Assembly: GCA_001931875.2 (NCBI GenBank)
Contig: MSJH02000095.1
Location: 1 to 64,000, forward strand
Reading direction: 5' to 3'
DNA: 64,000 nt
DNA from: Byssochlamys sp. IMV 00236
Taxonomy: Eukaryota > Ascomycota > Eurotiomycetes > Eurotiales > Thermoascaceae
In this document: piece after piece, positions 1 through 11,417 of the stretch
Layout: each line of letters starts with the position of its first letter
Position numbering within the stretch: position 1 is the stretch's first letter
Program-made: the position numbers and the translations under genes
Notes under the pieces: model-generated
Database searches by the model: none
The model's input: the letters and a program-made list of their open reading frames with translations, nothing else
What the model was told of the DNA's origin: nothing

Positions 1-2
<2 letters not shown>

Positions 3-31
<29 letters not shown>
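3..31. repeat. poly-A run at window edge
   Basis: A homopolymer of 29 A sits at the left edge, just upstream of the intron acceptor that precedes the first visible amidohydrolase exon. It is probably intronic. Length is likely unstable or assembly-limited. Confidence 0.8.
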
Positions 32-33
<2 letters not shown>

Positions 34-57
34 ATTTAGTACTAATTTCAGTTCTAG

Positions 58-1894
58 CGTGATTTGGTACACGAAGCACAAAAAGCATACCACTACGGCT
101 TTGATGAGCATAAAGCATTACAGGCACTTACCACTGTTCCTGCAAATTCCTTAAAGTTAGGACACCGTCTGGGCAGGTACGTGAATATGCTCTTTAGCTA
201 TACGAAAACTAATACATTTTGATATTCTCTAGCATTGAAGTAGGTAAGGATGCGGATATTGTCATCTGGGAACGTCACCCATTAAGGCTTGGAGCCAGAC
301 CAAGGCATGTCTTTGTGGATGGTGCTGAATTAGATTTCAAGAAATCATGGACAAACACTTTAATTGAAGAAGACATGCAAAAGCACTTTGATGTGAAGAA
401 TACGAGCGATGATGAGAATGAAGCAAGCAAGCACTTACTTCCTGGCTTTTCTGATAGCACAATGCGTCTGGAAGATCATGGACTCAATAACCCTACTTCA
501 TTCCACGATGCTTGCTCAAAGGATGTGAATTCTTTTGTTTTACGCAATATTAGCCGAATTTATGCAAACACTAGTCAGGTCCTGGACGCAGAAGGCTCTG
601 GACTGTACTTGATCGTTGACCGTGGAGTTATCACCTGCTTAGGTAAAGACTGTGATCGTGATCATATTGAATGGCCAAGCAACAGCCCTGTGTTTGAAAT
701 GGGGGGCGCGGTAGTTATTCCGGTAAAGATAATATTAAGATGTAGTGTATAATGGTTGTGATTAAGATGCATATTTATATACCAGGGTATTGTCTCTGTC
801 GGTGTGCCTCTTGGGTTACTCGAAATTCAGATGGAAGAATCAACGCAGGATGGAGAAGCAAAGAATGATATCAGAGATGGCGATTTATACAAGAAGGTTG
901 TGCGCGCTATTGATGGCCTCAAGTTTAATGGATTGCATCTTCAAAAAGCGTACAAAGCTGGTAAGGGGCAATATTTTTAAAAAGTCTTTAGTGACTAATC
1001 GCTGTGATCATCAGGTGTTACGACTGCAATCTCTCAACCGCTGGTAGGGTCTGGTATGTTAGCAGGCGTATCAACGGCTTTCTATACCGGTGTAGAAAAC
1101 ACTGTGTTGGATCATCTTGAAGCTCTGGTAAAAGAAGAAGCCGCTTTAAGCTTTGTCATTCAACACTCTGGTAAATTCAATATATCCTTCTTTAGTATAT
1201 TAGCTAAGACAGAGATACAGGACCATTGACCGTGTCTCAACAAGTTGCTGCTATACGTGATCTGCTGATTTCAAATATAAAAAAGGATGCTTCCAAGAAT
1301 GTATTTGCCCGTGCGGCTCAAGGAGAAATCCCTGTTGTAGTTCAAACAGACGATAAGGACGAAATAGCATCTATTTTACTGATCAAACAGCAAATCGCCA
1401 AGGAATATGAACGCGAGGTCAAGTTTGTTATCCTAGGTGGTGCAGAGTCCCACCTGGTTGCTAGTCACTTGAGCCGACTCGATGTTCCTGTTATCTTGAT
1501 GCCTGCTCGATGCTACCCAACGACATGGCAATCTCGCTTTTGCCTATCTGGTCCACCATTGACACCTGATACTGTTCTTGATGTTTTATTGAAGCATAAA
1601 GTACGTGTTGCATTAGGTTCTACTGATGTAGATAACGGAGATGCTCGTAACTTGATCTGGGAAGCTGGTTGGAACCTTGCTCATAATCCGGACTACACGC
1701 CTCAGAATGCAGTGGGTCTTGTAACATGGAACGTTGCAAACATGTTTGGGTTGAAGGAAGAAGGAGTGCTCAGTGTAGGAGGAAAGGCAAACTTTGTTGC
1801 TTATAATAATAATCCATTTGAATTTGGTACTCGTGTGCTCATGGTAAACGGTGGAGGCCGATCAGGTCCTACTTGTTTTCCTAAACAAACTTAA
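58..1894 (+). CDS. amidohydrolase with two tandem domains, 3' part
   Basis: Metallo-dependent hydrolase (imidazolonepropionase/CE9-like amidohydrolase superfamily), 5' end outside the window. Exons read as 58-176, 233-722, 786-960, 1015-1170 and 1209-1894, all joining in frame with GT-AG borders. The first part ends one amidohydrolase domain: the sequence GSIEVGKDADIVIWERHPL is the typical C-terminal return to the small beta-sandwich. A second, shorter copy follows, beginning near GLYLIVDRGVITCLG and ending with SVGGKANFVAYNNNPFEFG. In the second copy the strand after VVIPG reads IVSVGVPLG, where active enzymes carry the metal-binding HxH, so this copy looks catalytically dead, although an Asp in GSTDVDNGD is kept. 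The last intron (1171-1208) is only 38 nt. Fungal homologues are often labelled composite domain of metallo-dependent hydrolase. Substrate unknown. Confidence 0.75.
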
Positions 1895-2106
1895 GCACTT
1901 TGAATAAACTCATGTAGTAAGCTAATAAAAGACATTAATTTATGTTTATGAGCTCTAGATTATGATAATTGAGACTAATAGACTGACGCATATACCAATA
2001 ATTGAACAGGTTACAAATCAGTAAAACAACGCTTTCAAAAGTAGCGTCATTTTATTTTTGGAAACACTGTCCAGGTTTTAAAATTACATATAATCAACAA
2101 TATGCA

Positions 2107-3410
2107 CTACGCATTAATGGAACGAGCGATTTGTACTTCAGGAACCTTTTGGTTAAAGACTACATAATTGTTCTTTATGAATGTGTCTCCCAAAATAGCC
2201 AATCCTCTGACATTACCAAGAGTGAAGCTAGCCATACACTTGTCATTTTTCTTTTCAAAAATAAGGGAATCAGGAGGCACTTCAAAATCAGCACCACCAA
2301 TGTTGAAAGTAAGCGGTTTGAAATTGGACGTATCACAGTTAATGGTATAAGTACCATCAAAGTTATCCGTAGCATTATACGCATGAAAGATTGGAGTAGA
2401 GACGTCAGAAGGAAGGACGAGCAGGGTGGTGCCGGTATCAATAATGGCTTTGAATGGATCACTTGTAATCTTGTCTCCAACTCTGGTGCCATTGACATTA
2501 ATACCCCAAAAGCCAATTGAATTATCCACTGGAACTGTAGTGAGCTTTCCTTTGAACTTGGTTGAGTCGTAGCCTCCAAAGATGTATTCTAAAAGACAGC
2601 AATTTAGTTTATGTGTAGAATGAGCTGCCTTTTGCATACCTCCACCACCGCCCTTGCTAGCCTTTCCGAGAAAAACGCTAAATATAGGAGAAGAGATAAG
2701 GCCCTGGTTGATTAAGTTTTCGACAGGAGTCTTGATGCCTTCTACAGTACTGAGAGAGCCAAATCCAAGACCCAACAGACCGTCAACAGTTCCACTAGCA
2801 AACTTTAAAGATTCACGTTGTGCAATACCAATGGTTTGTTGCTTGATAGCAAGTCCACCTAGATTTACAGTGTCTTTACCCAAAATACCATTAGAGCTGG
2901 ATCCGTCTCCATATCTGATAGACCATTTACGGCCATCCTTTTTATATGTTTTCGACTTGGATGGATCATAGCGTCTTTGAGAGGAGCCACAGTTGGTACA
3001 TAAAGTAGAGGCTAAAGTGTTTTATAAGGTAGAGTAAGTAGATAGTTGATCCCTCGTCATTTTAATATGTGATACTTGCCAAACCACGAGTCAGAAGAGC
3101 CAGTATCAAAATCAAGTCTGAGATCAACTCCAGGGGTTCCCACCTTTACAATACCATAGTATCGTACATCATTTCCATCATCAACAACAGGGACAGTGCC
3201 GTTGGTGCTCTGAGGAGAAATACCATTGGATTCGGTAGTAAATCCGAATCTGGAATACTTTGCAATGACTTTTTCCAAGGCAGCCTTTGTATTAGGCTTG
3301 TAGTTTTCATTCACTTCTAAAGGGATATTGATTTTTTTGCTTTCAGGCGCAGCTTCAGCAGACAATGTCACCAAGGCAAGAGCAATACATGAAGTCAAGA
3401 TAAATTTCAT
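2107..3410 (-). CDS. secreted aspartic protease, rhizopuspepsin-like
   Basis: Pepsin-family (A1) endopeptidase, 394 residues. Exons 3410-3080, 3011-2640 and 2588-2107. Residues 1-20 are a signal peptide, followed by a propeptide of about 50 residues with the usual basic stretch. The catalytic aspartates lie in FDTGSSDSWF (D102) and IIDTGTTLLV (D285). The first intron has a GC donor (GCAAGT) and an ordinary AG acceptor; only this junction gives the conserved WFASTLCTNC after the first active site. The second intron is 51 nt, a multiple of three and without stop, so the unspliced frame also stays open. Start chosen at the ATG before the signal peptide, about 55 bp downstream of a TATA box. Acid protease for extracellular nutrition is the usual role. 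Cysteine pair CTNC and later C-terminal Cys are consistent with the family. Confidence 0.93.
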
Positions 3411-5709
3411 AAGATACTAATGAGGTGAGTTATATAGCAAAAGAAAAGGCGCTCTCTTCACACCTTTTATATTGCATGATCATACAGGTTTTTTACCTTG
3501 GATTTGCACAACAATGTTCACAATTTTTTTCTACTCAGTAGTAGATTTACACAGATGTTGTGATCATATCGTGCACAAAAGCTTTGACAGAAATATGTAT
3601 ACTTATTTTCCAATTTTATACTGATTTGAAATTTAGTGCTTATAGAAATAGCAGAGTGATATCATATACCGCGCTTCTCTCGAACTTCTAAAAAGGCTTA
3701 TTTATTCAAAGCGCATTGAAAAGATATAATAGAAAGAAATAAACCGTCTGATAATGTGAATAACAGAATACATGCTTTCGTATCAAATTATAATTTATTA
3801 GTTTTTAATTACGGTTTAACACGATTGCCTAATATTGATAAAGTATCTATCAATAAACTCGCTAAATAAAGATTATGTGAGTGTTCTGTAGTTTAACTTT
3901 ATGAAACTGTAGTACATCAATTACTTTTAAATAGAGACCAAGCTCAAGTTTATTAGTGTGACGAAGGTCCAACCACTTTTATATTTTTGGTTTTAAATTT
4001 TTGTTAAACGTCCAGTGAAATAAAAAGGAGTACCTTTAGTCTTACTGTTTTATTAAAAATAAATTTCAGAAAGAGGATAAAATTATGACGTGTATGAAAA
4101 GAATAATTGGCGCATATTAAGAAAAGTATTTACGCAAAGATTAAAAAAAAATGCGTGCGAAAGGAGACAACATACAAATGAGAGTAATAAGCACCAAGGA
4201 GAGAGAATATAAAGAGTTATACAGTTAGTTATGTAAGAAAATCCTTGCTCTATCGGGCTAATAATAGTAATGGCCAAATAAGTATATCAAAAATAGTCTT
4301 AATTATTGATATTCTACAATGACATTTTTTAAGGGGAAACGCTATATGCACCAGAAAATACACCAAACTTTAGACTAATAATACGTACACTATCTCCAGA
4401 TACTACTTATGATGGCTTCCAACAAAGCTTCTCACTGTGTAGCGTCAAGCTATACATGAGTTTATAATTTTCCAACTTGGATTGTTTATTTTCAAGAAGA
4501 AAGAGTTAAAAAGAAATGTTGTTATTTATTTTAATTTATGTTGTCAGTTGATCAACAAAGATGCAAGAATACGTGTAATTACGATGATCTCGTATTCTAT
4601 GTCAGAGAGAGTGAACTGGACAGCTTTAGATTAGTCTTTGGTAGTGTGAAGTTGTATAGTGACAACATAGGTAGCGCCCCAAGGAAGCGTTCGTAGTATT
4701 AGCCTACTTTGAGTACACCAAGTGTTTACCTTGTATATAATACACATAATACACCATTTTTTTGAAAAAATTATAATGCTTGTTGATAAATGAGTTTAAA
4801 TGGTTTAATAACATAAGACTATTATTATACTGTTAAACCTGATCATTCTATATAATATTGATCTGAATATAACTTGCTGTAATGTAAGATATATCTTGAC
4901 TACACCTTGAGCTTAGGATTTCAGTCATTTTCCAAAAGCATTTACCAAGTGCCATCAGATTTTCTTGTTGGATAAACTGTAAGATGTAAACTGTGCACAG
5001 TTGAACATTCTTTGGCATAGGCATTAAAAAAACTGCAATGGTTGAATATTGCAGACATAGTATATTTACCAGTACAGTATCCAGGAAAATAATATAGTTT
5101 TTAACTACTGAAGTACCAAACCTAAGATTCTATATTATGTTGATCTAAGAAATGATATATAATATTATCAAACAATGCAAATTTGTATACATGTAGATTG
5201 TATGTATTTTTGGTACAAACATATAAATCATATATGAAGGTATTCATTTATTTGAAATAGTGCTTATTTATGAGAGGTATTAATGGGGCACTTCCTTCGT
5301 CTGTCTTTGCATGAGCTTAAGGAATGAAGAAAATCTGATGGTATTTGATAAATGCTTTTAGAAGTTGCAATCAATCTTGGCCTCTATCTGGTATTATAAT
5401 TAAGGATTCACCTTTTCCTTTAAAACATGAATTTACACTGCCAATATCAAGGTTATTTCATTTTTATCAATGCTCGTTTATTATTATATACGCATTAGAT
5501 AATAAGTGTATAAAGGGAAGAGTAAGGGAAAGAGATATAGTAAGGGAATATACATGTAAATAGATTGTCTATAAAGGGGATGATATGTTTATATAGTATG
5601 CGTATATTTCTAAGAAAGAAGGGGAATAGTTGAATTAAGTATTAGAATTAGGTATGGATAAGAGATGTCTGTGCAGGTATGGTCTAGTGGAGAGCAAAGG
5701 ACGCAGTGC
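3411..5709. other. gene-poor interval
   Basis: About 2.3 kb of AT-rich DNA between the protease promoter and the end of the GPI-protein gene. Short ORFs here (for example 4083-4277 minus, 5345-5563 plus) lack coding character, splice partners or recognisable motifs. I see no RNA gene or repeat. Confidence 0.6.
3463..3470 (-). promoter_or_regulatory. TATA box of the aspartic protease
   Basis: TATAAAAG on the minus strand, about 53 bp upstream of the protease ATG, in the usual position for a strongly regulated secreted-protein gene. Confidence 0.6.
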
Positions 5710-6422
5710 TTAGAGGAGCGCAAAGATAGCAGCCGTAGTGGAGAGTAATACAAGGGTACCTGCAACCAGAGAAGAAGCGCCCGAACTTTGGCTTTGTGCT
5801 GTTACTTTACCATCTTGGCCAATAAGGGTAATACTAGCAACAGCAGTGTATCCAGCCAAGCCATTACCCAGTGTGACAGTAGCGCCTGATGCATGGGTAG
5901 TAGTAGGAGGAGAAAGAGGAGCGGCAGCCTTAGAGATGACGAATGGCTCAGAGAAAGCACTACAAAAAAAGAAAGGCACGATTAATTGTGAATTGCTTTA
6001 CATATATATGGCGGTAGGCTTACGTTTGGTTTACGGGATAACTGATTTGAATAGTATACGTCATGTTATCATCTTTGACTAAATCATTGGGAATCTATAA
6101 GCGATAAGAGAAGAAAAAAGATAAGTCTCTTGCACTAAAGTAACTAGATTATTTGACTTACAGCCCAAGCATATTCACTAATCGTACTGTTCAATCCTTC
6201 GGCAATAGGTACTTTGTTGTCATTAGAAATAGCTAGGATGTCAATCAAGGGAGCGGCATCACCATGAACGGTCCATTGGATGGTCAGATTACTACCAGCA
6301 GTAGCACCAGAAGCAAGGGATTGAACACTAATGACAAGATCATCGCGTTTTTCAATAGGCATAGCCATTACCAAGGAAGTGAAGAAGATAGCAGTAACAA
6401 GGAAAAAAGAAGTAAGCTTCAT
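5710..6422 (-). CDS. small GPI-anchored Kre9/Knh1-like cell-wall protein
   Basis: Predicted 193-residue secreted protein. Exons 6422-6162, 6094-6024 and 5959-5710. Residues 1-20 are a signal peptide ending at ...VMAMPIEKR. Residues about 28-115 fit the Ser-Thr-rich GPI-anchored N-terminal (Kre9/Knh1) beta-sandwich: SLASGATAGSNLTIQWTV at the start, N-glycosylation sequons (NLT, NST, NMT, NQT), then a strand ISYPVNQTSAFSEPFVIS. The C-terminus is Ser/Ala-rich and ends in a hydrophobic tail (LVAGTLVLLSTTAAIFALL) with small residues in front, as expected for a GPI attachment signal. Probable cell-wall or plasma-membrane surface protein. Family assignment rests on pattern, not on catalytic residues. 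Confidence 0.8.
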
Positions 6423-6496
6423 ATTGATAGAATGTGCTTGTAAAGTTGTATTTGTATTTGTATATGAAAGAAAGGCAAAGATAGACTCAAGACGTG

Positions 6497-6505
6497 CCTT
6501 TTATA
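6497..6505 (-). promoter_or_regulatory. TATA box of the GPI-protein gene
   Basis: TATAAAAGG on the minus strand about 75 bp upstream of the ATG. Confidence 0.55.
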
Positions 6506-8581
6506 TGAAAATAGAGAGAAATGTTGATCCGCTCTTTATTGACATATGATTTCTACCTATTTTTGACATATTTGTCTTGAATAAGCAAAAAGTGTAACCC
6601 CATAGCTTAATGGTTAAATCTTCACATGTCTATAGGCTTACTACCATAAAAGGCTAACAACGTTACGGATCGGATGCAGGTCATAAAGTCGGAACAAAAC
6701 GGTTTTTTTATATATACACAAAATCACTTATCAAAGTGTAAAATAAAAAAGAAACAGAAAGTGAGGAGAAGGCGTAGCTTAAATGGTGGACAATAACTAC
6801 AATAGAAACATCAGCACTAACGGTAATGAAATGGTTGCCATGGGCACTGAAACTATGCATTAGCTGTCAAAAGTGCATTTTTTCCCACTGGCAAAAGCAA
6901 ACAAAGGGTGGGCCGTGAGCATAGAATAGATGTATGACAAAGTAAAAATGTAGCGTGTCCTATATCAATTACATAACCTGATCTTCCAAAAAGGCGGTGC
7001 TGTGTAACCTGTGAGCTTGCAGCTATTGGGGACAATAAATACCAACGCTCATTGGCTCCCCCTTTTTTTCATAATCACATTCACTATGAATAAAGAAAAA
7101 AAGAAAGATTATTGTGTCATAACTTTAAGGCGGTCAGGTCAGTCTTTGGAATGACTTCATGCTATTCACGCGTAGGCTTTGTCTAGAATCACCTCTTCCT
7201 TTCCTTTTTTTTTCCCTTATAGATAAGGCAGCTTGCCTATTCGTCATTGCGGGTAATCTCTCTCATCTTTGGAATTTAGACTGCTTATACCCTTTTTAGC
7301 AGCGCCTAAACTTTTTTGCTAGATCAGATAGAAAATCGCGTTGTTTGTAATTTATCCAGATTTAACCTGCAGGTACCCCCAGTGCTGACCATTACAGATC
7401 CTGCTGAAATTCATCAGCTCATCTACGTCAACACTGCATATGGTCGCTATGGGGCTCATTAGTTGGAGTATGACGATATATGCTGCCCTTTTGGGTAATT
7501 ACTACTTTGAATTTTTGGGGGACTCAAAACCATCGTTTACAGTGGTAGCATTGTGTGGCTTGATTGCATAACAAGTGACGTTTCGTATGAGCACTCTGAA
7601 GCACAAATGTATTTATATACGTCGCATGTTATGCATATGCTAAATGCTTATCTTGGAATAGGTGTTTGCTTTTGTTGAGAGAGGCATAGTCTTCATCATA
7701 CAATAGTATATCATGAATACACAAATTTAAACCTTATGTATGAAGCATCATCAAAGGTACACTTTCATCTTTCAGTTGATGTGCTCGAATAGAAATGGCA
7801 AATATATTTTCAATTCCTTGATACTCAACTGAATTTGGGAGTCAACCCACCTCAGTTTCTTCTTATTGCTTTGTAAAGACACAAACGAATATATAAGAAA
7901 TATTGAATAAAAAATGGTCTTTATAAGAACGATTTACAACCAAAAAAGATAATAGTCGACGATTTACCCTATAAAAACACATACCAAGAATTTGAAAGAG
8001 ATCAACTTTTGTAAGACCAAAGCGCCCAAATATCTTTTAATTGTCGGTAAAGATGCTCTCAAAGGACAAGATAACTAAACATGCTTTTATCATGATGCAT
8101 TAAAACTTTCTAAAGCAAATATTTCCCATATCAAAACAGCCAATTACTGAGCAATGTACTTAAAGCATGAGCGCATCCTTGTATAATTTCTAAAAAAGGA
8201 GAATAAAAGATGAGAATGCAAATGATCTCTTTCAAAATTGAATTATCTATGGTAATACAAGTCGTCGCGACATCTTGCAGGATGTATATTATTTGGTTTT
8301 TTTTCTCTCATGAACAACGCTCAAGACTAAAAGGCACGAAAATGAGGCCAAAATACGATAAACCAAAACTTTTCTAATTAATGGATATATATACAGCTCA
8401 CTAGTTCACCTATGGCATAATGCGTCTACTACACTTATTGAAAGGGGAAAACATTTTTACCATGACTGTCAGGGATAAGGTTACACATATATCTTTCACA
8501 AAATTTGTCATGTATTTTCTCATGCTTACTTTAGATATTTAAGTCGCACCTTTTTTTCTCTTTATTTTAACATTGTCCATT
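6506..8581. other. gene-poor interval with a coding remnant
   Basis: About 2 kb without a supported gene. At about 7361-7462 (plus) one frame reads VPPVLTITDPAEIHQLIYV and continues about 10 codons to a stop, with codon use like a real gene but no flanking exon I can join; it is probably a relic. Nothing else recognisable. Confidence 0.5.
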
Positions 8582-9990
8582 ATGCGTCTTAATCCTGTCT
8601 CAACATACACTATTCCAGTTCATCCTGCGACTGAAGGATTCGACGTACAAAAGTTAGCCGTAGAAAAGCATGAGTTCCCTGCACCTGCACCTGCAACGCA
8701 AAAGATAGCTTTCTTATTCTCGCACTCTAATGGATTTCATAAAGAGTCTCTTCATCCTTTAATTAGACGATTAAAAGATAATTTACGTGCAATGAAAGAA
8801 TATGAACATACAGATATTCATATCTTTGCTTGGGACGCTCGTGGTCACGGTGATTCGGCTCGCTTGAACGATGGCATAACCGTTCCGACATGTAATCCAA
8901 GAATAATGTAAAATGCTATCAAGAAATAACATCTATCTTCAATCTTATAGATCGATGGTTTGATAATGCATTGGATACAAAGCAAGTTATTGATAAAATG
9001 AAACTGAAGAAGTATGATCAGCTGATAGGAGTTGGCCACAGTTTTGGAGCTACTTCCATGTAAGACGCATGATTGAACTATATCTTTATGAGGATACTAA
9101 TAGAGACATAAAAGGATATTAGTAGAGTTCTTCTTTCCACACACGTTTGATGGACTTTGCGTAGTTGAACCAGTCATGAGTCGTCTCTTCTACCCTATGG
9201 AGGTCAAGCTACGTTCTCCTATACTTTCTTCAGGAAAACGACGAGATGAATGGCAAAACAGGTAAATCTAAAAAAAAAAAGAAGAACTTATTAATAAAAA
9301 GACGATATTCATCATGAAAGTATGTAGGGAAGAATGTAAGGCTTCTTTGTTGAAGCGAAAGTTTTGGAAGGTGTTTGATCCAGAAGTATTAGATCTCTAT
9401 GTTGTAAGTAACTTCGACTTATATACGTGCTGTGATATCTAATAATTAATATAATTGTAGGACTATGGTATGTATGATACAGATAAAGGAACAATCAAAT
9501 TAAAGTGCCCAAAGGAGCATGAATACGTAGAGTATATGGCAATGTATGAAGAACAATAGCTCTAATCATTTCTTTATATGTATAGCATGTATTTAGACAA
9601 AGTAGCTACGATACCTTTACAGCATATAACTCGTTAAAGATAATAACGATACCTATTCACTTTGTTTATGCTCTCGATTCAGACTTGTAAGTCTTTTTTT
9701 TTTAATATGTAGAACGAATAGTTTATCTCTATATATAGTGTAGCACCTGAGGATACACATACGGTTGCTGACCAGAACCCAGCAAAGATTACAGTCCAAC
9801 ATATTGAAGGAACACATATGGTTGTTAATGAAAAGCCTGATCTTATCAGTAAGTCCAGTGTGTCATATTTGAACAATGCAGTTAATTAATTTTCTCTTTC
9901 TTTTACAAAAACTTAGTTCCTCAAATCATGGCATTGATCGATCGTGTTAATCAGGAAAATAAAAATGGCAAAGGACAAGCCAAACTTTAG
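8582..9990 (+). CDS. alpha/beta-hydrolase family protein
   Basis: 332-residue alpha/beta hydrolase in eight exons: 8582-8891, 8951-9059, 9115-9261, 9328-9403, 9461-9543, 9597-9686, 9739-9848 and 9917-9990. The oxyanion-side strand SHSNGFHKE lies near residue 45, HGDSAR near 100, and the nucleophile elbow GVGHSFGATSM supplies the catalytic Ser. FDGLCVVEPVM follows the elbow. The late acid is probably in ALDSDFVAPED and the catalytic His is in IEGTHMVVNEKPD. No signal peptide or membrane segment, so probably cytosolic. Start is the ATG of MRLNPVSTY; a TTG-led frame upstream is not needed. The exon 5 to exon 6 join is the least certain: donor after GCAAT at 9543 and acceptor TTTAG at 9596 keep the frame. 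Substrate not predictable. Confidence 0.85.
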
Positions 9991-10050
9991 AGGTTTATGT
10001 ATATACAGTCTTTTTTGTCTATTGCAATAAAAAAAAAAAAAAAAAGAAAC

Positions 10051-11276
10051 CTAAATCTCTTGTATTTTTGCTGTTGAACCTGCTTTCTGATATTCTCTTA
10101 TCGCACGTTGTGCCGCCTCACGATCTTGTTCAAAATTCGTTTTTTCGATTTCTATCTTGGACAAAATACTCCTAAGAGACGCCAATACGAGCTCCAGATC
10201 CTCAAAAGCACAGGCCGCAGCCCAGTAAAAATAAAGTTTACGTACAGCCAAGCCCACGCTTCTTTTCTTTCTTTTTTTCGATATTTGATCAAGAGCAAGC
10301 CAGAAATCAAACATGGCTCGTTTACGCTCGGGAACGAGTTTCAATAGATCATGAATAACCAATATCTTCAAATCGTATCTCGCTGTTACTGCTGCCATTT
10401 TGCGCTTTGCTGGACTGGATTGTTCCTGAAAACGCAGAATACGCTCAACGATATCATCAATCACCTCGTGTATACTGCCAAAAGGGCATGATGCTGCCGT
10501 TGAAAACAAGATTTCAGCCGATAATGTCTCGATCACATGTACTGTATCTTGTATGTCCTCTAGTAATTCACCCATAGAGTGGCGCATGAGATAACTGTAG
10601 GTTGCAAGAATATGTATCATGTTCCAGATCAGATGTGGGCTTCCTCGGGCACTAGGTTGTATCATTTTGTTAAAGTCAGGTAAATTATCGGGAAGCTGTG
10701 GTATACGATGATCATCACTTGTTGATTCTGTCATATCCTGAATCCTTGATTGCTGAATAATCATCCACCAGGGTATATAGTCAGGTAAGTCAAACCTGTG
10801 CCATGTATCATCTAGCTTAGACACCATTGATCTAAACTCTTGTCTTTCTTTCTCTGAAAGCATACTCCATATTAATTCTGGATCTGCATTATCAATATCC
10901 AGGTCATTAAATTTTTCTAATAGTTCATCATATTCATCGTCTTCTAGCACGTCCTCTTCAGCTTTTTCTTCTTCTAAGCGTTTAAGCATCTCTAGCATCT
11001 TGTTTTTGCTTTCTTTATCAATATCTCGACTCTTTATCTCTTCTGTCACGCTTTGTTTATAAAATGATTCTGTACAATCAGCGTGGCGCATGTCTTTATA
11101 GCAAGTTAATGAACAGTAACGAAGATTGCATCTCGGGCAAACATATTTCGAAAACTGTTTCTCACAACTAATAAAAAGTATATAAGTTTGAAATTTCTTT
11201 GAATCAAAAAGACATACATTTCACATAATGTTTCTTGCACAGGCTCAGGTGTGTCTTGTATAATCTTTAATTCCAT
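10051..11276 (-). CDS. HIT zinc-finger protein, ZNHIT2-like
   Basis: Two exons, 11276-11218 and 11167-10051, giving 391 residues. The N-terminal HIT finger is complete only after splicing: CEICEKQF, VCPRCNLRYCSLTCY and DMRHADC supply the zinc ligands. A long acidic, partly coiled segment follows, then LIWSMLSEKERQEF and a WHRFDLPDYIPWW element, the arrangement typical of ZNHIT2 rather than of Hit1 or Bcd1. ZNHIT2-type proteins bridge R2TP chaperones and the U5 snRNP assembly factors. An in-frame ATG 90 nt upstream (11366) would add a 30-residue leader; I prefer 11276 because the leader has no family match and lies in the short divergent promoter. Confidence 0.8.
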
Positions 11277-11417
11277 TTTTATTATAAAGAAAGGGAAACA
11301 AAAAGTAGTCACCTCCTCATATTTTTGGGCTGCAACTGCCAAGGGGGTACAAAGTTTTAAGTTCATATATAAAAAAATACCATTCCCTTTTTTAATTAAT
11401 TTCTTTTTTTCTGCATT
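11277..11417. promoter_or_regulatory. divergent promoter, ZNHIT2-like / VTT gene
   Basis: The two start codons lie 141 bp apart and point away from each other, so this AT-rich piece must serve both genes or overlap their 5' UTRs. No clear TATA box seen. Confidence 0.5.

Noticed and set aside
6597..6680. tRNA-like A-box (TAGCTTAATGGTTA)
   Set aside because: No B-box at the right distance and no cloverleaf could be drawn.
11277..11366. 30-residue N-terminal extension of the ZNHIT2-like protein
   Set aside because: No homology and overlaps the short divergent promoter; the internal ATG fits better.
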